Below, one piece after another: positions 1-8,300 of a stretch of DNA of 64,000 bases; within the stretch, counting starts at the first letter, position 1; every line of letters begins with the position of its first letter. Made by a program: the position numbers and the translations under genes. Source of the stretch: Azospirillum rugosum (lineage in GTDB: Bacteria > Pseudomonadota > Alphaproteobacteria > Azospirillales > Azospirillaceae). The DNA lies in assembly GCF_017876155.1 (NCBI RefSeq), contig NZ_JAGINP010000005.1, forward strand, positions 62,001 to 126,000, read 5' to 3'. A model generated the notes under the pieces. It was not told where the DNA came from. It saw only the letters and a list, made by a program, of their open reading frames with translations, and made no database searches.

Positions 1-44
1 TGGGCGACTATTGCCTGGACGATGGCGGCTCCTACCAGGTCTGA
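1..44 (+). CDS. 3' end of an upstream gene, probably homoserine kinase
   Basis: Reading from base 3, an open frame encodes [13 protein letters not shown] and stops with TGA at 42-44, five bases before the rnhA start. Only 13 residues are visible, so the product cannot be proved. Alphaproteobacteria commonly have thrB immediately upstream of rnhA, and a tail of the form x-Y-x-L-D fits the end of ThrB proteins, so homoserine kinase is the contextual guess. The tight spacing suggests co-transcription with rnhA. Confidence 0.45.
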   Translation, partial: GDYCLDDGGSYQV

Positions 45-48
45 GCCG

Positions 49-543
49 ATGGCCCAAGATACAAAGACCGAGGATTCGAAGACCGAGAGCGGCCCGAAGG
101 CGGTGGACATCTTCACCGACGGCGCCTGCAGCGGCAACCCCGGCCCGGGCGGCTGGGGCGCCATCCTGCGCTATGGCGGGGTGGAGAAGGAGTTGTACGG
201 GGGCGATCCCGCCACCACCAACAACCGCATGGAGCTGATGGCGGCCATCCAGGCGCTGGAGGCGTTGAAGCGGCCCATGACCGTGCGGCTCTACACCGAC
301 AGCGAGTATGTGAAAAACGGCATCACCCAGTGGATCCACGGCTGGAAGGCCCGGGGCTGGAAGACCGCCGACAAGAAGCCGGTGAAGAACGAGGATCTCT
401 GGCGCCGCCTCGACGAGGCCAAGCAGCGGCACGCCATCGAGTTCCACTGGGTGCGCGGCCACGCCGGCCATCCGGAGAACGAGCGCGCCGACGCGCTCGC
501 CCGCCAGGGCATCGCCGACATCCGGCAAGCCGGACGCGGCTGA
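49..543 (+). CDS. rnhA: Ribonuclease HI
   Basis: Hydrolyses the RNA strand of RNA-DNA hybrids in the cytoplasm (R-loops, primers). The 164-residue protein has the classical RNase HI layout: [17 protein letters not shown] with the first catalytic Asp at residue 24, [10 protein letters not shown] carrying the catalytic Glu, LYTDSEYV with the second Asp, the basic [17 protein letters not shown] handle region, and ERADALA with the last Asp. A longer start at 22 would overlap the preceding reading frame. The ATG at 49 lies five bases after that stop and gives the usual family length with a short charged N-terminal extension. Confidence 0.96.
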   Translation: MAQDTKTEDSKTESGPKAVDIFTDGACSGNPGPGGWGAILRYGGVEKELYGGDPATTNNRMELMAAIQALEALKRPMTVRLYTDSEYVKNGITQWIHGWKARGWKTADKKPVKNEDLWRRLDEAKQRHAIEFHWVRGHAGHPENERADALARQGIADIRQAGRG

Positions 544-556
544 CGCAGCGTGGGCC

Positions 557-643
557 CGTAGGTTGGGTGGAGGCGAAGCCGCAACCCAACACCCTCGCGA
601 TGCCAGGCCGCGTTGGGTTGCGCTGCGCTCCACCCAACCTACG
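557..643. repeat. REP-like palindromic element, copy 1 (head-to-head pair)
   Basis: Two inverted copies of a ~33-base unit: CGTAGGTTGGGTGGAG...CAACCCAAC at 557-590 and its reverse complement GTTGGGTTGCGCT...CCTACG at 612-643, separated by about 21 bases. The element fills the gap between the convergent rnhA and peroxiredoxin genes. The same unit recurs at 4362-4383 (shortened), 8142-8227 and 42103-42184. It can form a long stem-loop and may also serve as a bidirectional terminator here. Confidence 0.85.
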
Positions 644-655
644 AAGTTGCTGTCC

Positions 656-1138
656 TTACAGGGCGCCGAGGACGGCTTCGGCCGAGGAGACCTCGAACTG
701 GCCCGGCTTTTCCACCGCGAGGTGGGTGACCGTGCCGTCCTTGGCGACGAGCGCGAAACGCTGGCCGCGGGTGCCAAGGCCGTAGCCCGAGCCGTCCATG
801 GTCAGGCCCAGCGCCCCCGTGAAGGTGGCGTTGCCGTCCGGCAGCATCATCACCTTGCCGTCGGGGTTGTTCTTCTCACCCCAGGCGCGCATCACGAACG
901 GGTCGTTGACGGCGAGGCAGACGATGGTGTCGACGCCCTTGGCCTTCAGCGCCTCGGCCTGCTGGACGAAGCCCGGCAGGTGCTTGGCGGAGCAGGTCGG
1001 GGTGAAGGCGCCCGGCACCGAGAACAGGGCAACCGTCTTGCCTTGGAAGATCGAATCGGTGGTGATGTCCTGCATGCCGTTGTCGGTCAGGTGCTTCAGG
1101 GTGACCGACGGAATGCGGTCGCCGACCTGGATGGTCAT
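656..1138 (-). CDS. Peroxiredoxin (Prx5-type, AhpC/TSA family)
   Basis: A 160-residue thiol peroxidase predicted to reduce H2O2 and organic peroxides in the cytoplasm. The peroxidatic cysteine is Cys49 in VPGAFTPTCSAKHLPGF, the signature of the Prx5 (PMP20/redoxin) subfamily. GSGYGLGTRGQRFALV downstream is the conserved C-terminal half. ATG at 1138 gives a standard-length protein beginning MTIQVGDRIP. It lies 62 bases downstream of the DsbD-like gene on the same strand, and pairing a thiol peroxidase with a thiol-disulfide reductase is functionally sensible. Its 3' end abuts a REP-like palindrome. Confidence 0.94.
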   Translation of the reverse strand: MTIQVGDRIPSVTLKHLTDNGMQDITTDSIFQGKTVALFSVPGAFTPTCSAKHLPGFVQQAEALKAKGVDTIVCLAVNDPFVMRAWGEKNNPDGKVMMLPDGNATFTGALGLTMDGSGYGLGTRGQRFALVAKDGTVTHLAVEKPGQFEVSSAEAVLGAL

Positions 1139-1200
1139 GTCTTGTGCCCTCCCATTGTTATCGGACCGCCCCGGGATCGGCGCGGTCCAGGCTTGAGCTT

Positions 1201-3297
1201 CTAGCTTCTGGCCGGGCCCCCGGCAAGGCCATCCCGGCCGCGCGCCCGGTCCAGCGCCTCCAGCACGGCGCCCTCCGTCAGCAGTTCCGGAAGAGCGATG
1301 CCCTCCGGCGCGCCGGGGCCGTAGACCATGTTGAAGGGAATGCCGTAGCGGCCATGGCTGGCCAGATAGCGCGCGATGCCGTCGTCCGGCCGCGTCCAGT
1401 CGGCGCGCATGGCGACGAGGCCGGCGTCCTCCAGCCGCCGGGCGACTTCCCCCCGGTGCAGGACGAGCTTCTTGTTGGCCTGGCAGGTGATACACCAGTC
1501 CGCGGTGACGTCCACGAAGACGAGCTTCCCGGCGGCGACGTGGTCGCGGATCGCCGATTCGGCGAAGGGCGTCCAGCGGGTCGACGCCTCGGTCACGGCG
1601 GACGGCGCAGCACCGGCCGACGGGCCGAAGGCGGCGGGGATCACGAAGGCGACAACGGCCAGCAGGCCGGCCAGCGCCGCCCCCGTCCAGCGGGTCGCGG
1701 GCGACAGGCGGCGGGCGAGCCACAGCGCGGCGACCAGCCCGCCCATCAGGACGGCGACGGCCATCGCCGCGACCTCCCCCACCTGGACCACCAGAACCGA
1801 CAGCAGCCACACCGCGGTCAGCGCGAGCGCCGCGCCCAGGACTCGCCGCAAGGCGACCATCCACCGGCCGGGCCGGGGCAGCAGACGCGCGACGCGCGGG
1901 AAGGCGGCGACCAGCAGGTAGGGCAGCGCCAGCCCGATCCCCAGCGCGGCGAAGATGGCGAACACATCCGCCGGCCCGCCGGCCAGCGCGAAGCCCACCG
2001 CCGTCCCGAGGAAGGGCGCCGAGCAAGGGGTGGCGAGCAGCGTGGCGAAGGCGCCGGTGGCGAACTGACCACCCAGGCTTCCCCCCTCGCCTCCCCCCAG
2101 CCGGTCGGCGACGGCGCGCGGCAGCGGGACTTCGAACAGGCCCCAGAGGTTCGCGGCGAACAGCGTCACCAGCACGACCATGAAGACGAGGAACAAAGGC
2201 TGCTGGAACTGGATGCCCCAACCCACGGCACCGCCGGCCGCCTTCACCGCGACCAGTGCCGACGCCAGCGCCAGGAAGGACACCAGGATGCCCGCCGCGG
2301 AGGCCAGGAAGCCGGCGCGCACCGCCGCGGGCGCCCGCCCGCCGTGCTGAACGATGGACAGCAGCTTCAGCGACAGCACCGGCAGCACGCAGGGCATCAG
2401 GTTCAGGATCAGCCCGCCAAGAAGCGCCACGCTCAGCATGGCCGCCAGCCCCCGGGACGCAGCGCCGGACAGGCCGGCGGCGGCGGTCGCCGCCGTTTCC
2501 ATGGAGCGGTCCCCGTCCACCAGGGTCAGCGTCATGGCGCGCCCGGCCAGATTCAGGTCGGCCGGCGCGTCCGTCGCGTCGAGCCTCAGCCGCACGCGCC
2601 GGTCGTCGTCGGAGAAGGTCCGCTTGGGCGCGGGGAAGGACACCGGCGGGTCGGTCTCCACGAACAGGTCCGGCGACACCATGGGATCGCGCGCGGTGAC
2701 CTCCACCTCCAGCGCGCCGCCTTCGGCGCGCACGCTCGTGATGGAGAGTCCGGAGGCGCGTCCGTCGCCGGGCACCTGCGACTGCGCCCGCGCGATGTCG
2801 TTGGCCGACGGTCCGGGTGCCGCCGGACCCGCCGGGATGGACAGGTCGAGTTTGAAGGCCTGCGGCACGCAGATGGTCGAACAGACCAGGATTTCGGCGT
2901 TCAGCGACAGGTCCAGCGGCTTGCCGGGCTCGGTGGGGACGGCGGTGATGGGGAACAGCACCTCGTCGTGGTAGCCGGCCGTCTCGAAGCCCAGCACGGT
3001 GAAGCGTTGCGGCGCCGGGTAGGCGATGTCGGCCCGCGCCAGGTTGGCGGAGCCCGCCCAGTCCAGCCGCGGGGCGAAGCCGGCGTCCCCCGGCGAGCGC
3101 CAGTAGGTCTTCCACTCCGGCTCCAGCCGCAGTTCCAGCCCCAGCGGCACCGTCTTCAGGTCGCCCGTCCCCTGCACCGAGGACACGAGCCGCGCCTCCA
3201 CCGGGCCGGCCTTGGTCCAGGCGCCACCCTCCGCCCGCCCCGTTCCGGGTGTGGTCAAGGCCAGGATGGCAAACAGCAGAGGGACAAGCCTTTTCAT
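1201..3297 (-). CDS. Thiol:disulfide interchange protein, DsbD/ScsB-like
   Basis: Inner-membrane protein that carries electrons from cytoplasmic thioredoxin to periplasmic thiol proteins. The 698 residues start with a signal peptide (MKRLVPLLFAILALT...GRAEG), followed by a periplasmic N-terminal domain containing ILVCSTICVPQ. Then comes a membrane domain with the redox cysteines in NLMPCVLPVLSLKLL and LLATPCSAPFLG, and a C-terminal thioredoxin-like domain with WCITC (Cys602 and Cys605). It resembles ScsB-type DsbD, whose N-terminal domain is larger than in E. coli DsbD. The ATG at 3315 would add six residues before the signal peptide; 3297 is preferred. Confidence 0.92.
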   Translation of the reverse strand: MKRLVPLLFAILALTTPGTGRAEGGAWTKAGPVEARLVSSVQGTGDLKTVPLGLELRLEPEWKTYWRSPGDAGFAPRLDWAGSANLARADIAYPAPQRFTVLGFETAGYHDEVLFPITAVPTEPGKPLDLSLNAEILVCSTICVPQAFKLDLSIPAGPAAPGPSANDIARAQSQVPGDGRASGLSITSVRAEGGALEVEVTARDPMVSPDLFVETDPPVSFPAPKRTFSDDDRRVRLRLDATDAPADLNLAGRAMTLTLVDGDRSMETAATAAAGLSGAASRGLAAMLSVALLGGLILNLMPCVLPVLSLKLLSIVQHGGRAPAAVRAGFLASAAGILVSFLALASALVAVKAAGGAVGWGIQFQQPLFLVFMVVLVTLFAANLWGLFEVPLPRAVADRLGGGEGGSLGGQFATGAFATLLATPCSAPFLGTAVGFALAGGPADVFAIFAALGIGLALPYLLVAAFPRVARLLPRPGRWMVALRRVLGAALALTAVWLLSVLVVQVGEVAAMAVAVLMGGLVAALWLARRLSPATRWTGAALAGLLAVVAFVIPAAFGPSAGAAPSAVTEASTRWTPFAESAIRDHVAAGKLVFVDVTADWCITCQANKKLVLHRGEVARRLEDAGLVAMRADWTRPDDGIARYLASHGRYGIPFNMVYGPGAPEGIALPELLTEGAVLEALDRARGRDGLAGGPARS

Positions 3298-3453
3298 CGC
3301 GCGGACTGTTCTCATATCAAGTAGCGATCCGGCAACACGCCGCCGCTATAATGGATGACAAAGCTTGGCCCGTGCTGTCACACTCGGGCGAAGACGGTTG
3401 CAGGCTCCGGCCCATTTGGGCTTCCCGCCCCCCGGACACAAGGATAACCGCCC

Positions 3454-4029
3454 ATGCCGCACCTGACCAAGTCCTCGGATTACCTGACCGGCCAGTTGCT
3501 GATCGCCATGCCGGGCATGATGGATCCGCGTTTCCAGCGCACGGTCATCTATATGTGCGCCCACAACGAGGACGGCGCCATGGGTCTTGTGGTCAACCGC
3601 CTGTTCGGCTCGATCACCTTCGAGGATTTGCTGGAACAGCTTGAGATGGACATCCAGCAGCCGACGACGAACATGCCCGTGCATTACGGCGGCCCGGTCG
3701 AGTCGGGACGCGGTTTCGTGCTGCACTCCACCGACTATGTGCGGGACGGCACGCTCGTCGTCGACGACGAGGTCGCGCTGACCGCGACCATCGACATCCT
3801 GCGCGCCATCTCCGAAGACCGCGGCCCGCGCCGCAACATCCTGCTGCTGGGCTATGCCGGCTGGGGGCCGGGGCAATTGGACGCGGAGATCCAGGCCAAC
3901 GGCTGGCTGAACGTCCCCTGCGACGAATCGCTGCTGTTCGATCCCGACCTGGACACCAAGTGGGAGCGCTCCATCGCCAAGCTCGGCGTCAGCCTGTCGA
4001 TGCTGTCCGGCGAAGCCGGGCACGCGTAG
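3454..4029 (+). CDS. YqgE/AlgH family protein (DUF179)
   Basis: A 191-residue cytoplasmic protein of the UPF0301/AlgH family. The family is widely conserved and its biochemical role is not settled. Seen here: the family opening YLTGQLLIAMPGMMDPRF, the GAMGLVVNR core, YGGPVESGRGFVLHS, and GYAGWGPGQLDAEI followed by NGWL near the C-terminus. It is divergent from the DsbD-like gene, with 156 bases between the two starts that must hold both promoters. A short coiled-coil gene follows 60 bases downstream. Confidence 0.93.
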   Translation: MPHLTKSSDYLTGQLLIAMPGMMDPRFQRTVIYMCAHNEDGAMGLVVNRLFGSITFEDLLEQLEMDIQQPTTNMPVHYGGPVESGRGFVLHSTDYVRDGTLVVDDEVALTATIDILRAISEDRGPRRNILLLGYAGWGPGQLDAEIQANGWLNVPCDESLLFDPDLDTKWERSIAKLGVSLSMLSGEAGHA

Positions 4030-4089
4030 ACCCTTGTCGCGAGTCGCCTTCCGGTGGTATCCTGCGATGGTGTGTACGCGGAGCCCAAA

Positions 4090-4353
4090 ATGGACGCCGA
4101 ACTGAAAACGATCCTGACGGTGTTGCTGGACAAGGTCGAGCGGATCGAAACAACGACGCTCGAAACCCGGGCCGATGTCGTGCGCCTCGAACAGCGCATG
4201 GGCCGCTTCGAGGATGAGCAGCGCCAGATGAAGGAGATGCTCGGCATCGTCCGGATGCGCGAGATCGGGCGCCTGGATGGGCGCATCGATCAACTGACGC
4301 TAGACGTCGGCCTCGGCCGCCAATCCACCGCCAATCAACCCGCCGCCGAGTAA
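4090..4353 (+). CDS. Small coiled-coil protein, unknown function
   Basis: An 87-residue acidic/basic helical protein (MDAELKTILTVLLDKVERIE...) with heptad-like spacing through LDKVERIETTTLETRADVVRLEQRMGRFEDEQRQMKEML, predicted to form a coiled coil. No signal peptide or membrane segment. ATG at 4090 is chosen over one at 4054, which would add twelve unrelated residues starting within 25 bases of the yqgE stop. I do not recognise the family; similar short coiled-coil orphans are common in Azospirillum-like genomes. A shortened REP unit follows its stop. Confidence 0.6.
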   Translation: MDAELKTILTVLLDKVERIETTTLETRADVVRLEQRMGRFEDEQRQMKEMLGIVRMREIGRLDGRIDQLTLDVGLGRQSTANQPAAE

Positions 4354-4361
4354 GCAGAGGC

Positions 4362-4383
4362 CGTAGGTCGGGTGAAACCCGAC
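4362..4383. repeat. Shortened REP-like unit
   Basis: CGTAGGTCGGGTGAAACCCGAC: the two outer parts of the REP unit described at 557-643 with the inner GAGCGCCAGCGC part missing, leaving a perfect short hairpin (GTCGGGT...ACCCGAC). It sits between the stop codons of two convergent small genes. Confidence 0.6.
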
Positions 4384-4402
4384 AAGCCCCTTCCAACCGC
4401 CT

Positions 4403-4606
4403 TCACGCCCCTTTGGTGGCGAGCGCCATGGCGAGGCCGCGGGCCTGCATCAGTTCGGTGCAGCGCTCAATCAGCCGGCCGCCGGCGTAGACCGCCCACC
4501 CGCTTTGAAAGCCAGCCGGTTCGTAGCGCAGGTCGACACGTTGTCCGGCATGCTCCACCGCGTAGCTGTGGGAACTTTCTTTCGTCCAGATCGGCTTACC
4601 CGACAT
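4403..4606 (-). CDS. Small orphan protein
   Basis: A 67-residue soluble protein (MSGKPIWTKESSHSYAVEHAG...) with no recognised domain. The SSHSYAVEHAGQRVDLRYEP and GFQSGWAVYAGGRLIER segments look like a small beta-rich fold followed by a C-terminal helix. Codon usage matches the neighbouring genes. It lies 128 bases downstream of the acetyltransferase on the same strand; the gap holds a nested inverted repeat at 4681-4728. Confidence 0.55.
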   Translation of the reverse strand: MSGKPIWTKESSHSYAVEHAGQRVDLRYEPAGFQSGWAVYAGGRLIERCTELMQARGLAMALATKGA

Positions 4607-4680
4607 CTTCGCCTCACATGCGGAACAGGTGATTGCGAAAGATTGCGGGAGGCGGGTTAATCGTCCGTTAAGCCGACAAT

Positions 4681-4728
4681 GCCCTCCGTCTGCAAAAACG
4701 GTGCGATGCACCTCTTTCGACGGAGGGC
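4681..4728. repeat. Nested inverted repeat between small gene and acetyltransferase
   Basis: GCCCTCCGTC at 4681-4690 pairs perfectly with GACGGAGGGC at 4719-4728; inside the loop GGTGC-GAT-GCACC forms a second hairpin. It lies just downstream of the acetyltransferase stop on the minus strand. No clear U-tract follows, so it may be a transcript-end structure or an attenuator rather than a classical terminator. Confidence 0.4.
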
Positions 4729-4734
4729 GGTGCC

Positions 4735-5325
4735 CTACCCGCGCCACTCCTCGCGCAGGATCGCGTACAGGACATGGTCGCGCCACGCGCCGTCGATGCG
4801 CAGATAGCCGCGCGCGTAGCCTTCGTGCGTGAATCCGACCTTTTCCAGCAAACCGCGGCTGGCCGCGTTGGTGGGCAGGCAGGCGGCCTCGACCCGGTGC
4901 AGGCCGAGCTGCCCGAAGGCGAAATCCAGGACCAGCCGCGTCGCGCCGGAAATGTAGCCGTTGCGGGCGTAGGGCAAGCCGACCCAGTAGCCGAGCGTCG
5001 CCATCTGCGCCACGCCGCGCCGCACGTTGGTGAGGCCGAGGCCGCCGACCAGCGCGTCGGTCTGCCGGTCGTAGACGAGGAAGCTGTAGCCCTGGTCGTC
5101 GCGCCATTCCTGCGCCTGCCGCCGGAGGCGTCGGCCGAAGGCGGCGCGGGTCAGCGCGTCGGTCGGCCAAGTCGGCTCCCAGGGTGTCAGGAAGTCGCGG
5201 GATTCCGCCCGCAGATCCGCCCATTCCCTCCAGTCGCGGGGCAAGGGTGGGCGGATGTAGCATTTCGGACCGTCGAGCCGCACGGCCGGCGGGCTGATGA
5301 GACCGCTGCCCAGGAGGCGGATCAT
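4735..5325 (-). CDS. GNAT N-acetyltransferase, RimJ-like
   Basis: A 196-residue acetyl-CoA-dependent acetyltransferase similar to the RimJ/RimL ribosomal-protein N-terminal acetyltransferases. Conserved features: the N-terminal YIRPPLPRDWREWADLR strand-helix, ALVGGLGLTNV in the central sheet, LGYWVGLPYARNGYISGAT corresponding to the acetyl-CoA pyrophosphate loop region, and LHRVEAACLPTNAASRGLLEKVGF, a hallmark of RimJ-like proteins. It follows thrC and the M16 peptidase closely (12 bases) on the same strand, an order seen in other Alphaproteobacteria. The true substrate is unknown. Confidence 0.9.
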   Translation of the reverse strand: MIRLLGSGLISPPAVRLDGPKCYIRPPLPRDWREWADLRAESRDFLTPWEPTWPTDALTRAAFGRRLRRQAQEWRDDQGYSFLVYDRQTDALVGGLGLTNVRRGVAQMATLGYWVGLPYARNGYISGATRLVLDFAFGQLGLHRVEAACLPTNAASRGLLEKVGFTHEGYARGYLRIDGAWRDHVLYAILREEWRG

Positions 5326-5337
5326 GCCGGCCTTCCC

Positions 5338-6594
5338 TTACTGCAGCCGCGCGGCGATCCGGTCATACTCCTCCAGCCGGCTGATGGGGCCGAGCGCGGC
5401 CACGGTGGGGCGGCTTTCGCGCAGGCGCTGCGCCACGCGGACAACGGCGTCGCGGTCCACCGCCCCGATCTTCTGCACGATCTCCTCCACCGGCACCGGC
5501 CGTCCGTAGACGAGCAGCTGCTGCCCCAGCTGTTCGCAGCGCGACATGGTGCTTTCCAACGCCATCAGCGTCCCGGCGCGGAGCTGCGCCGCCGCGCGGG
5601 CGACCTCCTCGTCCGTGACGTCCTCGGCGACCTTCATCAGCTCGTCGCAGACGACGGGGACCAGCTCCGCCACCTCGTCCTCGCCGGTGCCGGCGTAGAC
5701 GCCGAACAGGCCGCCGTCGCGATAGGCGCCGGCGAAGGTGTAGATGGAATAGACGAGCCCGCGCTTCTCCCGCACCTCCTGGAACAGGCGGGACGACATG
5801 CCGCCGCCGAGCAGGGTCGAGAAGACGGAGTGCGCGTAATAGTCCGGGTCATGGACGCCGACGCCGTCGAATCCGAGCACGAGGTGCATCTGCTCCAGGT
5901 CGCGCGCCTCGCGGTAGTCGCCGCCGGCGTAGCGGGAATCCTCCGATTCCGGCACCGGCCGGTCGGGCAGGCGCCCGAACGCCTTCAGCGCCATCTCCAC
6001 CAGCCGGTCGTGGTCGAGCCGCCCGGCGGCGGCCAGCACGATCCCCGGCGCGCTGTAATGGCCGCCGATGTAGTCCACCAGCGCCGACCGCGACAGGGCG
6101 CCGACGATCTCCGACGAGCCCAGCACAGGCCGGCCCAGCGCCTGCCCCGGGTACGCGGTCGCCTGGAAATGGTCGAAGATGATGTCGTCGGGCGTGTCGG
6201 CCGCTTGCCCGATCTCCTGCAGGACCACCGTCCGCTCGCGCGCCAGCTCCTCCTCGTCGAGGGTGGAGTGCTGGAGCATGTCGGCGATCAGATCCAGCGC
6301 CAGCGGCGTGTCCTCGTGCAGCACCTTGGCGTAATAGGCGGTCTGCTCGCGCGTGGTGTAGGCGTTCAGCTGCCCGCCGACATTCTCGATCTCCTCGGAG
6401 ATGCGGAAGGCCGAGCGGCGCTCCGTCCCCTTGAACAGCATGTGCTCCACGAGGTGCGCCACGCCGTTGACGTCGGCTTGCTCGTTGCGCGTTCCCACCC
6501 CGACCCAGCAGCCGAGCGACACGGACTGCACGTCGGGCATGGTGTCGGTCGCGACGCGCAGCCCGTTCGGCAGCGTGGTCACGCGGATGCTCAT
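5338..6594 (-). CDS. M16 zinc peptidase, mitochondrial-processing-peptidase-like
   Basis: A 418-residue protein related to the beta subunit of mitochondrial processing peptidase. The inverted zinc motif HxxEH is present as H47-L-V-E50-H51 in GVAHLVEHMLFKGT, with the downstream ENVGGQLNAYTTREQTAYY segment that supplies the third ligand region. No signal peptide. The ATG start overlaps the thrC stop by four bases (ATGA), so the two genes are translationally coupled, as in many Alphaproteobacteria. The physiological substrate of these bacterial enzymes is not established. Confidence 0.94.
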   Translation of the reverse strand: MSIRVTTLPNGLRVATDTMPDVQSVSLGCWVGVGTRNEQADVNGVAHLVEHMLFKGTERRSAFRISEEIENVGGQLNAYTTREQTAYYAKVLHEDTPLALDLIADMLQHSTLDEEELARERTVVLQEIGQAADTPDDIIFDHFQATAYPGQALGRPVLGSSEIVGALSRSALVDYIGGHYSAPGIVLAAAGRLDHDRLVEMALKAFGRLPDRPVPESEDSRYAGGDYREARDLEQMHLVLGFDGVGVHDPDYYAHSVFSTLLGGGMSSRLFQEVREKRGLVYSIYTFAGAYRDGGLFGVYAGTGEDEVAELVPVVCDELMKVAEDVTDEEVARAAAQLRAGTLMALESTMSRCEQLGQQLLVYGRPVPVEEIVQKIGAVDRDAVVRVAQRLRESRPTVAALGPISRLEEYDRIAARLQ

Positions 6595-8000
6595 GCGGCC
6601 TCCTTGGCGGCGCGGGCGCGGGCGGCGACGAAGTCCTGCACGGCGCCCAGCTCGTTGGGCAGCTCCGACAGGCGCTCCTCGCGGACGTAGAGGTCGGACA
6701 GGCGCGGCGGCAGGTCCGGCCGGTGGCCGGTCGCCTTCTCCACCGCGTCGGGGAACTTGGCAGGGTGCGCGGTCGCCAGGATGACCGTGGCGACGTCGGC
6801 CGGCAGGCCGGCAGCCTTGGCCGAGGCCACGCCGACCGCGGTGTGCGGGTCGAGCAGGTAGCCGCAGCCCGTCCAGACCGCCTCGATGGTCGCCATGGTG
6901 CCGGCCTCGTCCACGCGGTGGCCGGAGAAGATGGCCAGCGCCTCGGCCAGCTGGGCCTCGGTCACCTCGAACTTGCCCTCCGCCCGGAAACGGTTCATGG
7001 ACGCGGTCACGGCCGCGCCGTCACGTCCCAGCAGGTCGAACAGCAGCCGCTCGAAGTTGGAGGAGATCTGGATGTCCATGCTGGGACTCAAAGTAGGCAC
7101 GACCGGCGCCGCGGACATGGTCCCGCTGGCAAAAAAGCGCGCCAGGATGTCGTTGGAGTTGGAGCCCACCACCAGCTTCTCGATCGGCAGCCCCATCGCC
7201 CGCGCGCCGTAGGCGGCGTAGACGTTGCCGAAGTTGCCGGTCGGCACGGTGAAGGCCACCTTGCGGTCCGGCGCGCCCAGCGCTACCGCGGCCGTGAAGT
7301 AATAGACGATCTGGGCCATGATGCGCGCCCAGTTGATGGAGTTCACCGCCGACAGGCCCATCCGGTCGCGGAAGGCCACGTCGTTGAACATCGCCTTCAC
7401 GAGATCCTGGCAGTCGTCGAACGTGCCGTGCAGCGCGATGTTGTGCACGTTGTCGGACAGCACGCTGGTCATCTGGCGGCGCTGCACCTCCGACGTGCGG
7501 CCCTTCGGGTGCAGGATGAAGATGTCCACGTTCTGGCGGTCGCGGCAGGCCTCGATGGCGGCCGAGCCGGTGTCGCCGGAGGTCGCGCCGACGATGGTCA
7601 CCCGCTCCCCGCGCTTGGCCAGCACATGGTCGAACAGGCGGCCGAGCAGCTGGAGCGCCACGTCCTTGAAGGCCAGCGTGGGGCCGTGGAACAGTTCCAG
7701 CACCCAGTTGCTCTGGTCGAGCTGGACGAGCGGAGTCACCGCGGCGTGGTCGAAGCTGGCGTAGGCGTCCTTGACGATGGCGCGGAAATCGTCCTCCGCA
7801 ATGGCGCCGCCCAGGAAGGGCAGCATCACGCGGACGGCGATCTCGCTGTACGGCAGGCCGCGCATGGTCCGGATGTCGTCCTTGCTGAACTGCGGCCAGC
7901 TCTGCGGCACATACAGGCCGCCGTCGCGCGCCAGACCGGCCAGGAGGACATCTTCGAAACCGAGGACCGGGGCTTGGCCCCGCGTGCTGACGTACTGCAC
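6591..8000 (-). CDS. thrC: Threonine synthase
   Basis: PLP enzyme converting O-phosphohomoserine to L-threonine. The 469-residue protein starts MQYVSTRGQAPVLGFEDVLL and has the PLP lysine in HGPTLAFKDVALQLLGRLF, followed by the phosphate-binding GATSGDTGSAAIEA loop. A GTG at 8000 is chosen: the longer open frame up to 8093 would add a meaningless 31-residue extension, whereas a GGAG motif sits eight bases before this GTG and the N-terminus then matches other ThrC proteins. It overlaps the M16 peptidase gene downstream by ATGA. Confidence 0.94.
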   Translation of the reverse strand: MQYVSTRGQAPVLGFEDVLLAGLARDGGLYVPQSWPQFSKDDIRTMRGLPYSEIAVRVMLPFLGGAIAEDDFRAIVKDAYASFDHAAVTPLVQLDQSNWVLELFHGPTLAFKDVALQLLGRLFDHVLAKRGERVTIVGATSGDTGSAAIEACRDRQNVDIFILHPKGRTSEVQRRQMTSVLSDNVHNIALHGTFDDCQDLVKAMFNDVAFRDRMGLSAVNSINWARIMAQIVYYFTAAVALGAPDRKVAFTVPTGNFGNVYAAYGARAMGLPIEKLVVGSNSNDILARFFASGTMSAAPVVPTLSPSMDIQISSNFERLLFDLLGRDGAAVTASMNRFRAEGKFEVTEAQLAEALAIFSGHRVDEAGTMATIEAVWTGCGYLLDPHTAVGVASAKAAGLPADVATVILATAHPAKFPDAVEKATGHRPDLPPRLSDLYVREERLSELPNELGAVQDFVAARARAAKEAA

Positions 8001-8141
8001 CGCACACACTCCGACGCTTAAAGCCGACGCCCACGCAAGGCCGACAACAATCATGGAAGCGGCATAGTTAGCCGCTGCCCCCCATCCGTGCAAGGATGCA
8101 GCAACGGATCCCGCAACGGAACCTTTCGACGGACGAAAGTG

Positions 8142-8227
8142 CGTAGGTTGGGTGAAGCGCCAGCGGAACCCAACAGGGTCGCCGTGCTGCGTGTGTTGGG
8201 TTTCGCTGGCGCTCCACCCAACCTACG
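8142..8227. repeat. REP-like palindromic element, copy 2 (head-to-head pair)
   Basis: Same arrangement as the 557-643 copy: CGTAGGTTGGGTGAAGC...AACCCAAC at 8142-8174 and TGTTGGGTTTCGC...ACCTACG ending at 8227, with a ~20-base loop. It lies upstream of thrC and downstream of the GH5 gene, both on the minus strand. The 300 bases from 8001 to 8300 contain the thrC leader, this element and the GH5 terminator hairpin; no gene is seen. Confidence 0.85.
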
Positions 8228-8244
8228 GATCTTCGACGAACGAA

Positions 8245-8272
8245 GGGGGCCGGCGCTGGAACGCCGGCCCCC
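8245..8272 (-). terminator. Hairpin after the GH5 gene
   Basis: GGGGGCCGGCG (8245-8255) pairs perfectly with CGCCGGCCCCC (8262-8272) across a six-base loop, 28 bases past the GH5 stop. Only a short T-poor tail (CTTCGTTCG) follows on the minus strand, so its strength as a rho-independent terminator is uncertain. Confidence 0.5.
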
Positions 8273-8300
8273 TCCAGATTTCGCCCGATCAGACCGCCGT

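Noticed and set aside
1144..3324. A 726-codon open frame on the plus strand opposite the DsbD-like gene
   Set aside because: It is an antisense shadow of a GC-rich gene: Arg/Gly/His/Gln-rich, no domain, and the opposite strand carries a complete, motif-rich protein.
4774..6690. A 638-codon plus-strand open frame over the acetyltransferase and M16 peptidase
   Set aside because: Low-complexity translation with no motifs, spanning two real genes and their junction on the other strand.
8001..8093. 31-residue N-terminal extension of threonine synthase
   Set aside because: It precedes the conserved N-terminus MQYVSTRG; GTG 8000 has a well-placed GGAG.
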